Source: Bacteroidota bacterium
Lineage (GTDB): Bacteria; Bacteroidota; Bacteroidia; AKYH767-A; OLB10
Direction of reading: 5' to 3'
Assembly: GCA_019136655.1 (NCBI GenBank)
Contig: JAGVTU010000026.1
Location: 26,799 to 90,798, forward strand
DNA: 64,000 nucleotides
The translations under genes and the position numbers were made by a program. Shown here piece by piece: positions 18,771 to 28,961 of this stretch; within the stretch, counting starts at the first letter, position 1, and each line of letters starts with the position of its first letter. The notes below the pieces were generated by a model. The model had not been told where the DNA came from, made no database searches, and was given only the letters and a program-made list of their open reading frames with translations.

Positions 18771-20270
18771 TTATTCTTCAGAATCTTTTTCGTGACGGAA
18801 GTTCATCATTGACCCCATCAGATCTTTGAACTGCAAACCACTTGCAAGCTGCAGTTTGCTTATTTGCGAAAATTCTGAAAGGCCATGTAGCAAAAATTCC
18901 ATCCACAGAAGAAGATTATCACCATGGAGCTTATTACTAAAAGACTTTACAGTTGACTCCAGACCGTTTACACTGCGAAGATTTTTTTCATATTCACCAT
19001 TGGCAGACTGAAACCATACATCCAGTTCATTTCCCTCATCAAACCAGCCTGTAACTGTTGCAAACACATTTTCCTTTTTTGACTTTTTAATTTTTTCAGG
19101 ATCGGGAAAATACTCTAAAAATATCTTCCTGACAGCTTTACCAATCAATGTGTATGCTACATTTTGTATTCCTTCCAGTTCGCCTTCATATACCAATTCA
19201 ACCTTTCCGGTGATAGCAGGAATAATGCTGTATAAATCACTGATCCTTGCCTGAGTGGTTGACTCATTATTGAGCAACATTCTTCTTTCGCAGGCACTGT
19301 ATAAACTTTCCAGTGCTGAAATGGTAAGGCGTGCACTCACTCCGCTTTTTTGATCAATGAGGTCGCTCTTTCGGGCTTCCATGGCTATTTGTTCTATCAA
19401 TACGGTGAGCAATGAATCTACATTTATCTTTTTCTTCTGTTCATCAGAAATACGTGCCTCCTGCGAAGTTATAGCTCCTGATACTTCAATAGACTTTGGG
19501 TAATGCGTCAGTATCTGACTTCCGATTCTGTCTTTCAGAGGTGTTACGATGGAACCCCTGTTGGTGTAATCTTCAGGATTGGCAGTAAACACAAACTGAA
19601 TGTCGAGTGGCAATCTCAATTTAAAACCTCTGATCTGAATATCTCCCTCCTGCAAAATATTAAACAAAGCCACCTGAATACGAGGTTGCAAATCGGGCAA
19701 CTCATTTATCACAAAAATGTTTCTGTTGCTGCGTGGCAGCAATCCGTAATGTATCACTCTTTCATCGGCATAGGTGAGCTTCATGGAAGCTGCTTTTATG
19801 GGATCAACATCACCTATTAAATCTGCCACTGAAACATCAGGTGTTGCAAGTTTTTCGGTGTACCGTTCAGAGCGATGCAACCATGATACAGGAGTTTTGT
19901 CACCCATATCTTCAATCATACTTTTAGCCATTCTCGAAATCGGGTTCATGGGATCATCGTTCAAATCGGTACCTGTAACAAAAGGAACATACTCATCAAG
20001 TAAATCTGTCATCAACCTTGCTATGCGTGTTTTGGCCTGACCACGTAAACCGAGCAGTAAAATATTGTGCCGTGCCAGAATTGCTGTCTGCAACTGAGGA
20101 ATTACAGTATCGTCATAACCCTTTATTTCGGTAAAAACAGGTTCCTTACGCTGCAGTATTTGAATGAGATTATCTCTTAGTTCATCCTTAATATTCTTTG
20201 GTTTGTATCCACTCCGTTTTAATTCTCCAAGTGTGGTAATATTTTTAATTTTCATAAATGATTTTGTCAA
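18771..20270 (-). CDS. MoxR/magnesium-chelatase-like AAA+ ATPase
   Basis: A 499-residue AAA+ protein. Walker A is GLRGQAKT at residues 74-81, and a Walker B-like strand NIFVINELPDL is followed by the sensor-type FTANPEDYTNRG. The C-terminal lid helices and a family-specific tail follow. It resembles the Mg-chelatase ChlI/MoxR group, whose members act as chaperone-like ATPases with VWA partners. An internal Met at residue 6 is an alternative start (20255). It lies 5 nt downstream of the VWA gene on the same strand, the classic MoxR-VWA arrangement. The substrate cannot be predicted; pigment synthesis is unlikely because no other chelatase subunit is present. Confidence 0.88.
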   Translation of the reverse strand: MTKSFMKIKNITTLGELKRSGYKPKNIKDELRDNLIQILQRKEPVFTEIKGYDDTVIPQLQTAILARHNILLLGLRGQAKTRIARLMTDLLDEYVPFVTGTDLNDDPMNPISRMAKSMIEDMGDKTPVSWLHRSERYTEKLATPDVSVADLIGDVDPIKAASMKLTYADERVIHYGLLPRSNRNIFVINELPDLQPRIQVALFNILQEGDIQIRGFKLRLPLDIQFVFTANPEDYTNRGSIVTPLKDRIGSQILTHYPKSIEVSGAITSQEARISDEQKKKINVDSLLTVLIEQIAMEARKSDLIDQKSGVSARLTISALESLYSACERRMLLNNESTTQARISDLYSIIPAITGKVELVYEGELEGIQNVAYTLIGKAVRKIFLEYFPDPEKIKKSKKENVFATVTGWFDEGNELDVWFQSANGEYEKNLRSVNGLESTVKSFSNKLHGDNLLLWMEFLLHGLSEFSQISKLQLASGLQFKDLMGSMMNFRHEKDSEE

Positions 20271-20275
20271 ACGTT

Positions 20276-21370
20276 TTATCGCACTGATTTTTTTCTGTTT
20301 CTTACGTAATCTTCAAATACAAATTCTCCTAACCCATTCAGCGAACTGTAGAATGCGCGTCCTTTATTTATCTCTGTAAACTCTCTTACAAACTGCTGAA
20401 GATATGGGTCGGTAGCAATCATAAAAGTAGTAATGGGAATATGCAGACGTCTGCAATGTGCAGCCAGACTGAAAACGTGATTCATTATTTTTCTGTCGAG
20501 GCCAAAACTGTTTTTATAATATTCAGCACCTTCTTTGAGGCATGTTGGCTTGCCGTCAGTTATCATAAAAATTTGTTTGTTGGCAGTTTTACGTCTTCGC
20601 AATAAGTCCATTGCCAATTGCAGACCTGCAGAAGTATTGGTATGATAAGGGCCAATCTGCAGGTAGGGCAAGTCTTTTACAGTAATTGGAAAAGCATCAT
20701 CACCAAAAGTTATGATATCGAGTGTGTCTTTGGGATAGCGTGTGCGAATTAACTCTGCCAGCGCCATGGCAACTTTCTTGGCAGGAGTTATTCGGTCTTC
20801 ACCATACAAAATCATGGAGTGAGAAATATCAATCATCAGCACAGTAGAATTCTGAGTCTTAAATTCTCTCTCCTGAATTTCCAGATCGTCTTCTGTTATC
20901 TGAAAATCATCTACACCATGATGTATTTGTGCGTTTTGCAACGACTGTGTCATGTTGATGATATCTGCAGTATCGCCAAACTGAAACGGACGTAAATCAG
21001 TACTCCATTCATCCCCTTGTCCGGTATAAAATGTTTTATGATTCCCTTTCCCTGCCTTTTTTAGTTTTCCAAACACTTCATCCAATGATTGTTTTCTGAT
21101 GCTTTGTTCCGAGCGCGAAGTCATCATCAGTGCTCCGCTTTCATTATTCTCTTTGATATAACCATTCTCTTGCAGGTCACGGATAAAGTCACCCAGGCCG
21201 TAATTTTTATCTGTAAGCTGGTACTGCTTATCTAACTCTGTGAGCCACGATAATGCTTCAGCCACATCTCCAGAAGTATAGGTGAGTAATTCCAAAAATA
21301 ACCGTAGCAAGCGATCAAACGGATTCTCATCAGGAGGTGATATAAATTTTGTGAAACGAATGCCCGGCAT
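20276..21370 (-). CDS. VWA (von Willebrand factor A) domain protein, partner of the MoxR-like ATPase
   Basis: A 364-residue soluble protein. The C-terminal half is a VWA domain with the metal-ion-dependent adhesion motif DISHS at residues 181-185, then Thr- and Asp-containing loops (TFGDDAF, ITDGKPT). The N-terminal 170 residues are helical and lack a known signature. There is no signal peptide or membrane helix, so it acts in the cytoplasm. It is first in a two-gene minus-strand operon with the AAA+ gene. Family knowledge says such pairs remodel or mature protein complexes; the target is unknown. Confidence 0.88.
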   Translation of the reverse strand: MPGIRFTKFISPPDENPFDRLLRLFLELLTYTSGDVAEALSWLTELDKQYQLTDKNYGLGDFIRDLQENGYIKENNESGALMMTSRSEQSIRKQSLDEVFGKLKKAGKGNHKTFYTGQGDEWSTDLRPFQFGDTADIINMTQSLQNAQIHHGVDDFQITEDDLEIQEREFKTQNSTVLMIDISHSMILYGEDRITPAKKVAMALAELIRTRYPKDTLDIITFGDDAFPITVKDLPYLQIGPYHTNTSAGLQLAMDLLRRRKTANKQIFMITDGKPTCLKEGAEYYKNSFGLDRKIMNHVFSLAAHCRRLHIPITTFMIATDPYLQQFVREFTEINKGRAFYSSLNGLGEFVFEDYVRNRKKSVR

Positions 21371-21676
21371 TGAATGGAATTGAAGTTATAAAAATACGGT
21401 AAAGGAATAAACATAGCATCTCAAATAAAGTTTGAATGCCAAATTCATAACAGGAGAACCCCATTGAAAGGAATGTAATAACACCCGATGATAAAACTAT
21501 AATAAAAGGTAAAGTTTTACTTCTACCGGCAATTCAAAACTACATTGAAATGCCCGTGCTGTTTTAGATTTTGTTTTAAATGGGGTAGTATTATTTTCAT
21601 GGCAATTACAAAAAGCACAAAAAAATAACGGGGAAAATTCTCACGAATTTTCCCCGTATTTTTTCTTACAGAAATC
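21371..21676. other. Intergenic region, no gene seen
   Basis: These 306 nt upstream of the VWA gene contain no convincing reading frame, tRNA or known RNA motif. Only the terminator at 21628-21657 and AT-rich, probably promoter-bearing sequence next to the VWA start stand out. Confidence 0.6.
21628..21657 (-). terminator. Rho-independent terminator of the SWIB gene
   Basis: ACGGGGAAAATTC (21628-21640), loop TCAC, and GAATTTTCCCCGT (21645-21657) form a perfect 13-bp stem. The minus-strand transcript continues into a T-rich run (complement of the A-run just before 21628). It lies 20 nt after the SWIB stop. The flanking A/T runs make it potentially bidirectional. Confidence 0.85.
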
Positions 21677-22048
21677 TTAAGAAAGGTGTTTGCTAACGAG
21701 TTTAGTCATCTCAAACATAGAAACGGTTTTCTTGCCGTTGAACACTTTTTTCAAGTTATCATCAGCATTGATGTTACGTTTCTCTTTTGGATCCTGTAAT
21801 TTGTTTTTCTTAATGTATTCCCAAAGTTTTTTTACAACTTCAGTGCGTGGAAGTGGTTTGCTGCCAACAATCGGGTGAAGAGCTTCACCAATTGTCATAG
21901 CTTTCATAAATGCAGCATTTGGAGTACGCTTAACTTTTTTCTTTGGTGCTGCTTTCTTTTTAGGAGCTGCCTTCTTTTTAGGAGCTGCTTTCTTTTTTGG
22001 GGCTGCCTTCTTTTTTGCGGGAGCCTTTTTAGCTTTTTTAGTTGCCAT
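21677..22048 (-). CDS. SWIB/MDM2 domain protein with Lys/Ala/Pro-rich repeat tail
   Basis: A 123-residue protein in two parts. Residues 1-40 are a low-complexity basic tail with the hexamer APKKKA repeated about four times, like histone H1 tails. Residues about 45-122 are a SWIB domain (FMKAMTIGEALHPIVGSKPL, then TEVVKKLWEYIKKNKLQDP and MFEMTKLVSKHLS). SWIB domains are best known from eukaryotic chromatin remodellers and from chlamydial proteins. A DNA-associated, nucleoid-type role is inferred from the basic tail. It is monocistronic with its own terminator. Confidence 0.93.
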   Translation of the reverse strand: MATKKAKKAPAKKKAAPKKKAAPKKKAAPKKKAAPKKKVKRTPNAAFMKAMTIGEALHPIVGSKPLPRTEVVKKLWEYIKKNKLQDPKEKRNINADDNLKKVFNGKKTVSMFEMTKLVSKHLS

Positions 22049-22488
22049 TTTGAAATTTGATTTTTTATAAATTCAGTGAACAAATCAAATACATAAAAAC
22101 TGCTATTCATCATCCCGAGTCATGAATTTATTAACAAGGGTTTTCAGAGGGGAATGAGGTTAATCTTACTCTGTACCTTACACTACTTTTATTTGTTGCA
22201 TAAGAATGAGAAAATTAAAATTCTCCTCTGAAATTTTGATTTTTAAGAGACAAACCAAACATCTTCCCCTCACATTCTCCTCTGTGAGATTATGCTTTAC
22301 CTTCTTAAACCAATTGTTAATAACCTCAATTGATTTTTTAATTCCGTCTTATTTCAGGAGAGAAAAACAACAGTTTTATTTCAATTTCTTACACTATAAA
22401 ACCAACTTCTTTAACTGTAAGAATAGAACTAAAAACCATTAACTCATTAACTCCACTCTCCGTTTAATTACTCTAAATAATTACCAGA
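22049..22488. other. Intergenic region, no gene seen
   Basis: These 440 nt between the divergent SWIB and DUF5723 genes hold only a frame of 78 codons (22206-22442) whose composition (Phe/Leu/Lys-rich, no family resemblance) looks random. A -7-like TACTTTTA lies around 22184. No tRNA or RNA motif was recognised. Confidence 0.5.
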
Positions 22489-23922
22489 ATGATATCAGCA
22501 TTACGGTTAATCATCTTGGGGATTCTGCTGTCAGCAACGGCTTATTCTCAGGAAATGTGGGGCATTGCCAACAGCAACTATGGAGGCAACTTTGCCATTG
22601 ACCTGAACCCATCATCAATGGCTTTCTCTCCTATAAAATATGAGCTTAATTTTTTGTCAGGAAACGTCACTTTCCAAAACGATTACCTCTATATTCCAAA
22701 GGGAGAAATGTCAATAGGGAAGTTTTTCAAAGGCAATTACGGACAATACAACTGGCAGGATAATTATACCACCTCCGATAAGAATGCTTATTTGCACGGT
22801 TTGGTTAAAGGTCCCTCCTTCTTTACCCGTATTGGTCAAACTGCATTTGGGGTGCACTCTGCACTGAGAGCTGATGCCAGTGTACGCAATGTAGATTTTC
22901 AGATGGCAAAATTCTTTTATGAATCAAGTCAGTATTTGCCCTTGCAACGTCAGGAGTTAGAAGCATCCAACAATCAATTGGCTGCCTTGGTATATGGTGA
23001 AATTGGAGGGAGTGTAGCGCAACAGTTTAAAATAAGTGACAAAAACAGACTTGCTGCCGGAGTTACTGTCAACTATCTTCTTGGAATGGACGGTATGTAT
23101 GCCAACATTGACCACATGCATTACAAGTTCGATGATGAAACTTATCTGCAGGTAGCCGATTTGCAGGCTCAGTATGGTTATGCCATGCCTGAAGATGGGT
23201 CAGCCGACTATCTTAAAATCAGAGGAAGAGGATTCAGCACCAACTGGGGAGTACAGTATATTCACAATTTAAATCCTGAAGCATATAATGTTTATGCCAG
23301 CAGGCTGAAGCTTAAAAAATATCAGTACAAACTTGGAATCTCACTCGTAGATGCAGGAAGTATTTTGTTTACCAAACAAACCCGTAATATTGAGATCAAC
23401 AACAATTCCTTCAATTGGGATGGTATTGACACCACTCAAATTAAAAATGTCAGCTACCTTGGGGAATTAATCCGTTCTAAAATATTTGATGACTCTACTT
23501 CAGGTTATACTGTGACCCGCTACCGTGCACAATTGCCGGCAGCTTTAAGTCTTCAGTTTGATTACAGCCTTACCTCCTACTTATATATTAATGCATCACT
23601 GATTCAACCATTGACTTCAAAAACAACAGGTGTGAGAAGGCCGGCACAAATAAGCCTGACTCCCCGAATAGAAATGTGGCGTTATGAATTCTCAATACCT
23701 GTGTCGTTGTATGAATATAATCAGATGCGTCTGGGCGCCTGTCTTCGTTTAGGACAAGTTGTAGTTGGTTCCGACTATCTTACTTCACTGCTTGGACTTT
23801 CTAAGTTTAACGGTTGCGATATTTATATAGGCATCAAACACAGCAGCTATGCTATGGATAAACTCAGCAAACGAAAAAAACGAAAAGCAAAAGATGATTA
23901 TAGCGGAGAAGACCTCCATTAA
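22489..23922 (+). CDS. DUF5723 family outer-membrane/periplasmic protein
   Basis: A 477-residue exported protein with a signal peptide (about 1-20, ending TAYSQ). It matches the Bacteroidota DUF5723 pattern: an N-terminal MWGIANSNYGGNFAIDLNPS block, many alternating beta-strand segments, and a GLSKFNGCDIYIGIKHS block near the C-terminus, followed by a basic tail. The beta-rich pattern and the family suggest an outer-membrane beta-barrel. The role is not known. It converges with comEC, with 14 nt between the stops. Confidence 0.85.
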   Translation: MISALRLIILGILLSATAYSQEMWGIANSNYGGNFAIDLNPSSMAFSPIKYELNFLSGNVTFQNDYLYIPKGEMSIGKFFKGNYGQYNWQDNYTTSDKNAYLHGLVKGPSFFTRIGQTAFGVHSALRADASVRNVDFQMAKFFYESSQYLPLQRQELEASNNQLAALVYGEIGGSVAQQFKISDKNRLAAGVTVNYLLGMDGMYANIDHMHYKFDDETYLQVADLQAQYGYAMPEDGSADYLKIRGRGFSTNWGVQYIHNLNPEAYNVYASRLKLKKYQYKLGISLVDAGSILFTKQTRNIEINNNSFNWDGIDTTQIKNVSYLGELIRSKIFDDSTSGYTVTRYRAQLPAALSLQFDYSLTSYLYINASLIQPLTSKTTGVRRPAQISLTPRIEMWRYEFSIPVSLYEYNQMRLGACLRLGQVVVGSDYLTSLLGLSKFNGCDIYIGIKHSSYAMDKLSKRKKRKAKDDYSGEDLH

Positions 23923-23936
23923 AAATATTACATCTG

Positions 23937-26063
23937 CTACATTTCTATCATTGCAGCACCTTGTTTTCTTAAGTCATATACATTCGTCCCGGATGGAAAT
24001 GTCACATCTTTAATTTTTATTTTGCTGCTTGCATCAATAATCAGGTTTTTAGTTTCTACCCTCTGAAGCAACGTGCTTAACTTGTTTTTGCACTGATCTG
24101 TAACAATGACGGTATGAACCTTTATTCTGTTATCTTTTGCTGAATAGGGAACAAAACCTGTTGGGATGTAAATCAACTTACCTGCATAGCAAAGGAAATT
24201 TTCATGTGTCGCTACAAATCGATTTATAACTCTGTCCTTCTTATCTGCTGTGCGAGTATTATTCCATATCATCGGAAGATGCACTAATTGCTTCATCCCG
24301 GTTTCGTACCAGTAACGTTCAATGTTGAATCTGATCAGACTTTTATCATTGAATACTTCGTCAGACGATATAAACACTTTTCTGTTTCCATTCATTATCT
24401 CAATAGCAGACTGACCTTTTATTGCATATACTATCAGTTTCTTCTGATTTATAATAAGAACCTGATCATATATAAATGATAACAGCAGCAAGAACGATGA
24501 AATGTAAAACAGGTAAACAGCTCTTCTGCTTTTATAAAGCAGAAACCAAACTGCCATAGCTATGATAATATAGATTAACCATGTCTGACCTATTGTGAGG
24601 TAAATTCCTTTTATCACAGCATACCTGAATTGTTCAGCTGTTACAAGCATTTCGTTCATGAGCCAGGTAAGTGCAAACACAATCTTCCACAGCCAGAATA
24701 CAATAACACTCAGATAAGAAACAAAAGAAAGCATCAGTGCAGCTACAGCCACCCAGATAACTACAGTTGAAATGGGAATAATTGCGAGATTGGAAATAAG
24801 AAACAAATTGGGAAACTGATTAAAATATAACAGTCCGAGTGGAAACGTTACTAACTGTGCACAAATGGAAACAGAAGTAAGCTGCCAGGCAGCATTCAGG
24901 AAATGATTTGATGTGTAAAAAAGTGTAACAAAACGCTGATGCAGATAAACAATGCCAATAACGGCAAGATATGAAAGTTGAAATCCTACTTCAGTAAGTG
25001 CAAAAGGATTTATGCAAAGAATAATAAAAGCAGAAGCAAGTGTAGTATTCAGCATATAACTGTCGCGACTGAGATACTTTGCAATGAGAATAATCGAAAT
25101 CATCATAGCTGAACGAAGGATGGGCGCTGACAAACCTGTGATAAAAGCGTAAAACCAAATAAGCAAGATGATAAAAAGCTGTTTCAGCATGTAAGCCAGT
25201 TTATTTTTATCCATGAAAAAGAATAATTTCTGCAGGAGAACAAAAATTAATCCTACATGTAATCCGGAAACACTCAGGACATGTAATGCTCCCGAACTGG
25301 CATACGCTGATACAAGATCGGCATCAAGCTGGTCAACATAACCTACCAGCAATGCAGAACATACAGCCACTTCACGGGGAATCATTATCTGATTCTTTAT
25401 TTCGCTCAAAAACAAATCTCGATAGGCATAAGCCTGTTGCCATAATCCGGAACGATAACCCATTCCTGACAACGACCATGAATCAGCAGGGAGATAAAAC
25501 TGATTATATATCTGATGAAAACTTAAAAACCGTTTATAGTTGAACGAACCGGGGTTAAGTGGTGGAGGTATTTCCTGAGGATGCACACGGGTAACTATTA
25601 GCGAACCGTATTGCAATTTATGTGCAGAAACATTGTTCTCAAAATATACTAGTGTTTTACCGCGCGTGTACTTCCATTCACCATTCACACGCACAGCAAC
25701 TACATTGCACTCCGCTTTTACAGACTTAGCTTTTTGATGCCATGGTTCCGACAAACGAATTAAATAAGCATCAGCATTTGCAATTCGAGTATAGTGATAC
25801 TTTTCTATCCAGGTTGTATTCAGCTTTATCAGCATAAACCCGGTGGCTATAAAAAACATAAACACTGCTACACCGAAATAATGTTTATATGCAAAAGATA
25901 TTTTCAGTTTTCTGATAATGATGTATGCAAGCATTATGAGAAAAGAAGATATGAGAACAGCCAATACCGGGTAAATGGAAATACCGGAAAATATTCCGCA
26001 TACTATACCCAGGCAGAGTGGCAATAGCAGCCGCAGAATGGGCACTTGCGAATAGGGACGCAT
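23937..26063 (-). CDS. comEC: ComEC/Rec2 family DNA-uptake channel protein
   Basis: A 708-residue polytopic membrane protein. The N-terminal helices and periplasmic OB-like DUF4131 segment occupy about 1-230. The competence core (about 235-500) carries the diagnostic GALHVLSVSGLHVGLIF and multiple transmembrane helices. About 190 soluble residues follow. In competent bacteria ComEC passes single-stranded DNA across the inner membrane. The C-terminal part does not show a clear metallo-beta-lactamase HxHxDH motif, so it is the short form common in Bacteroidota. No other competence genes lie nearby. Confidence 0.93.
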   Translation of the reverse strand: MRPYSQVPILRLLLPLCLGIVCGIFSGISIYPVLAVLISSFLIMLAYIIIRKLKISFAYKHYFGVAVFMFFIATGFMLIKLNTTWIEKYHYTRIANADAYLIRLSEPWHQKAKSVKAECNVVAVRVNGEWKYTRGKTLVYFENNVSAHKLQYGSLIVTRVHPQEIPPPLNPGSFNYKRFLSFHQIYNQFYLPADSWSLSGMGYRSGLWQQAYAYRDLFLSEIKNQIMIPREVAVCSALLVGYVDQLDADLVSAYASSGALHVLSVSGLHVGLIFVLLQKLFFFMDKNKLAYMLKQLFIILLIWFYAFITGLSAPILRSAMMISIILIAKYLSRDSYMLNTTLASAFIILCINPFALTEVGFQLSYLAVIGIVYLHQRFVTLFYTSNHFLNAAWQLTSVSICAQLVTFPLGLLYFNQFPNLFLISNLAIIPISTVVIWVAVAALMLSFVSYLSVIVFWLWKIVFALTWLMNEMLVTAEQFRYAVIKGIYLTIGQTWLIYIIIAMAVWFLLYKSRRAVYLFYISSFLLLLSFIYDQVLIINQKKLIVYAIKGQSAIEIMNGNRKVFISSDEVFNDKSLIRFNIERYWYETGMKQLVHLPMIWNNTRTADKKDRVINRFVATHENFLCYAGKLIYIPTGFVPYSAKDNRIKVHTVIVTDQCKNKLSTLLQRVETKNLIIDASSKIKIKDVTFPSGTNVYDLRKQGAAMIEM

Positions 26064-26134
26064 TGGTTTGGCGGTTTGCTGTAAAAGTAATTCTTTTATA
26101 ATAATAAAAGAAGACTTTCGCTTTACTAAAACAA

Positions 26135-26164
26135 AAAAGCCGCCTCTGAACTGAGGCGGCTTTT
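26135..26164 (-). terminator. Rho-independent terminator of the M16 peptidase gene
   Basis: AAAAGCCGCCTC (26135-26146), a 6-nt loop and GAGGCGGCTTTT (26153-26164) form a 12-bp stem. The minus-strand transcript ends in a T-run. It lies 26 nt after the stop of the gene ending at 26190. Confidence 0.88.
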
Positions 26165-26189
26165 CAATAATTTACTTATAGCAGATTTA

Positions 26190-28925
26190 TTATTTCTTGC
26201 GATTGAAATCTCCTGCCTGAATGTACGATATTTTTTCAGGATTAATCCATTTGCGCATGGCAGCATTTACCTGTTCAACTGTAAGTGCCTGAATTTTCTT
26301 TTCAAAATCTTCATCCCATTTCATCGTGCGGTCGAGGAAAATATAATTGTTAAGTCGGGCGCATAGTTCTCTGTCCTGCGAGCGGCTTACGGAACGTGAT
26401 TGAACAAATCCTTTTACGGCATCGGCTAATTCTTCCTTGGTAAAACCCTCTTTAACCATTTTACTAATCTCATCTTTGTAAGCTTCAATGAGTCTTTCAG
26501 AATTGTCAGGATTGTAAATCGCATAGGTAAAAAATCCTCCTGATTTATCCTGAGAACTTGCCTGCAATTGCGATCCCACACCATAGCTGATTCCTTCTTT
26601 CTGACGAATACGTGTTGCCAATCGTGAATTCAAAAATCCTCCGCCCAACATATAATTTCCAATTACCATAGCAGGATAATCAGCATCATCATCGCGCAGC
26701 TCAAGATTCATACCTGCAAGCATCATTGCATTAGCTTTGTCGGGTGTGCTGATTTTTTCATTTACCGGAGTTACATCAAAATACAATTCCTTGGCACGAT
26801 CAAACAATACGGGGGCGCCCCATTTGTCGAGCAGGTTATTCAGTGTGATAATCAGTGATGGCTCATCAAAATCACCTACAATAGCAACAGTAGCATTGTT
26901 GGTTGAATAAAATCTGTTATAGAAATTCTTCACCTCATCAATTGTAAGTTTATTCAGTGCATCTTTTTCCTCATCAAAACTCATTACATATCTGAAGTCT
27001 TCCTTAGGATATGGATTCAGTGTTTTTTCAAACAAGTTAGATGCTATTGCCTGAGGCTCGCTGCGTTGCTGATCAATGGAAGCAAGCTGTTCTTCTTTCA
27101 ATTTATCAAACTCCTGCTGAGAAAATGCAGGTTGCTTAATCATCTCATTCACCAGATTAAGTATTCCGTTCAGGTTTTCTTTGGTTGTGGTGATATTGAC
27201 ATTTACTTCCTGTCCGCTTCCATAAATGGATACATTGGATTTTAGTCTGTCAATTTCATCGTTAATCTGCTGGAAAGATTTATTCTTTGTTCCGCGTTTC
27301 AGCATATCTGCGGTGAAGGAAGATGCAAGACCTTTGTTTTGTAAAACAGCAGGATTTCCAATGTGCATAGTCATTCTTACTGATACATTACCTCCACGTG
27401 TTGATTTTTTCAGCAATGTATATTTTGCACCTCCTGAAACGGTTGCTTTCTTAATACGCGATTCAATATTAGATGGAGAAGGGTCGAATGCTTCTGCTTC
27501 GGTAAGCGCTTTGTTTCCTTTATAATCTTTCACCAAAGCATTCACATCAGGTGATGCAGGAATTACAGCACGATCAGGTTTTGCTTCCGGAATAAATAAT
27601 CCTGTGGTGCGGTTACTGGGTTTAAAATACACTGCTGCCACACGGTTTACATCTGCCGGTGTAACTTTCTCCAATGCATCTCTATAAATAAAATACAATC
27701 TCCAATCGCCTAATGCAATATACTCACTCAGTGCCAATCCTACTCTGTCGCTGTTATTAAACTGAAGCATCAGTTGTTTCAGCAGTGTGTTTTTTGCACG
27801 GTCCACTTCTTCCTTTGTAAAAGGATTCTTAGTTAAATTATCAAACAAACTGGTCATTGTATTCAACACTGTATCTACTGACTTATCTTTTAAAACTTCA
27901 GCAGCGAAATAGGCATAACCGGGGTCTTTCAACTGAAAAGCATAACCATAAGTGCTGCTCGCTTTTTTTGTTTCGATAAGTGCTTTATAAAGCCTTCCGG
28001 CAGGTTCGTTTGTCAAAGCTTCAACCAACACTTCTATGGGAGCATAATCTGCACTGGAGCCTGATGGAATATGATAACCACAGGCTGCCATCTGCACATC
28101 GCCCACTCTTCGTAATACCACACTGCGTTCACCATCCTGTGTAGGTTCAACAGTAAATGTTTCCTGCAATTTACGTTCTGGTTTTGGTATCACACCAAAA
28201 TATTCATTCACCATCTGAAGGGTTTTAGGTTCATCAATCTTTCCTGCTATGGTGAGCACTGCATTATCGGGCTGATAATATTTCTTATAAAATGCCTGCA
28301 GGTTTTCAATCGGAACTCTTTCTATATCTTCTTTTGAACCGATGGTAGATTTTCCATAATTATGCCACAGGTAAGCTGTTGAAACAACACGTTCCATCAA
28401 TACACTGCCCGGATCATTTTCTCCGCGTTCAAACTCATTGCGCACAACAGAAAATTCTGATTCCAAATCTTTTTTGGCAATGAATGAATTTACCATACGG
28501 TCGCTTTCCAGGCTCAGTGCCCAGCGCAGATTCTCATCTGTAGCATTGAATGATTCAAAATAATTGGTACGGTCGTACCATGTAGTGCCATTAGGACGCG
28601 CTCCATGTGCGGTAAGTTCCTGAGGTATGTTTTTATGATTGGTGGAGCCTTTGAACACCATATGCTCTAACAAATGTGCCATTCCTGTTTCGCCATAGCC
28701 TTCCATACGGGAGCCAACAAGATAAGTGATGTTGACTGTGATGGTTGATTTGGATGGGTCAGGAAAAAGTAACACACGAAGTCCATTTGCCAATTTATAT
28801 TCGGTAATACCTTCTACCGAAGCTACTTTTACAGGAGCAGGCAGCGTTTTCGTTTTGCTCTGAGCAAATCCCTGCGTGCTGATAAACAATAAGGCTATCA
28901 AGCCTGAACGGATGATCTTATTCAT
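26190..28925 (-). CDS. M16 (insulinase/pitrilysin) family zinc peptidase, two-module form
   Basis: A 911-residue periplasmic or envelope peptidase with a signal peptide (about 1-22). The first M16 module carries the inverted zinc motif HLLEH at residues 84-88. The second module, from about residue 495, starts YTLLKKSTRGGNVSVRMTMH and lacks the zinc motif, as expected for the non-catalytic half of the clamshell. M16 enzymes degrade unfolded peptides that fit in the closed chamber. It follows an M43 protease gene by 36 nt on the same strand, so they may form a two-gene operon ended by the terminator at 26135. Confidence 0.94.
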   Translation of the reverse strand: MNKIIRSGLIALLFISTQGFAQSKTKTLPAPVKVASVEGITEYKLANGLRVLLFPDPSKSTITVNITYLVGSRMEGYGETGMAHLLEHMVFKGSTNHKNIPQELTAHGARPNGTTWYDRTNYFESFNATDENLRWALSLESDRMVNSFIAKKDLESEFSVVRNEFERGENDPGSVLMERVVSTAYLWHNYGKSTIGSKEDIERVPIENLQAFYKKYYQPDNAVLTIAGKIDEPKTLQMVNEYFGVIPKPERKLQETFTVEPTQDGERSVVLRRVGDVQMAACGYHIPSGSSADYAPIEVLVEALTNEPAGRLYKALIETKKASSTYGYAFQLKDPGYAYFAAEVLKDKSVDTVLNTMTSLFDNLTKNPFTKEEVDRAKNTLLKQLMLQFNNSDRVGLALSEYIALGDWRLYFIYRDALEKVTPADVNRVAAVYFKPSNRTTGLFIPEAKPDRAVIPASPDVNALVKDYKGNKALTEAEAFDPSPSNIESRIKKATVSGGAKYTLLKKSTRGGNVSVRMTMHIGNPAVLQNKGLASSFTADMLKRGTKNKSFQQINDEIDRLKSNVSIYGSGQEVNVNITTTKENLNGILNLVNEMIKQPAFSQQEFDKLKEEQLASIDQQRSEPQAIASNLFEKTLNPYPKEDFRYVMSFDEEKDALNKLTIDEVKNFYNRFYSTNNATVAIVGDFDEPSLIITLNNLLDKWGAPVLFDRAKELYFDVTPVNEKISTPDKANAMMLAGMNLELRDDDADYPAMVIGNYMLGGGFLNSRLATRIRQKEGISYGVGSQLQASSQDKSGGFFTYAIYNPDNSERLIEAYKDEISKMVKEGFTKEELADAVKGFVQSRSVSRSQDRELCARLNNYIFLDRTMKWDEDFEKKIQALTVEQVNAAMRKWINPEKISYIQAGDFNRKK

Positions 28926-28961
28926 CTTTACTTAGAATTTAATTTGTGTTATTAATAATTA

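Noticed and set aside
22206..22442. A 78-codon plus-strand frame between the SWIB and DUF5723 genes.
   Set aside because: Phe/Leu/Lys-rich random-looking composition, no promoter or family resemblance.
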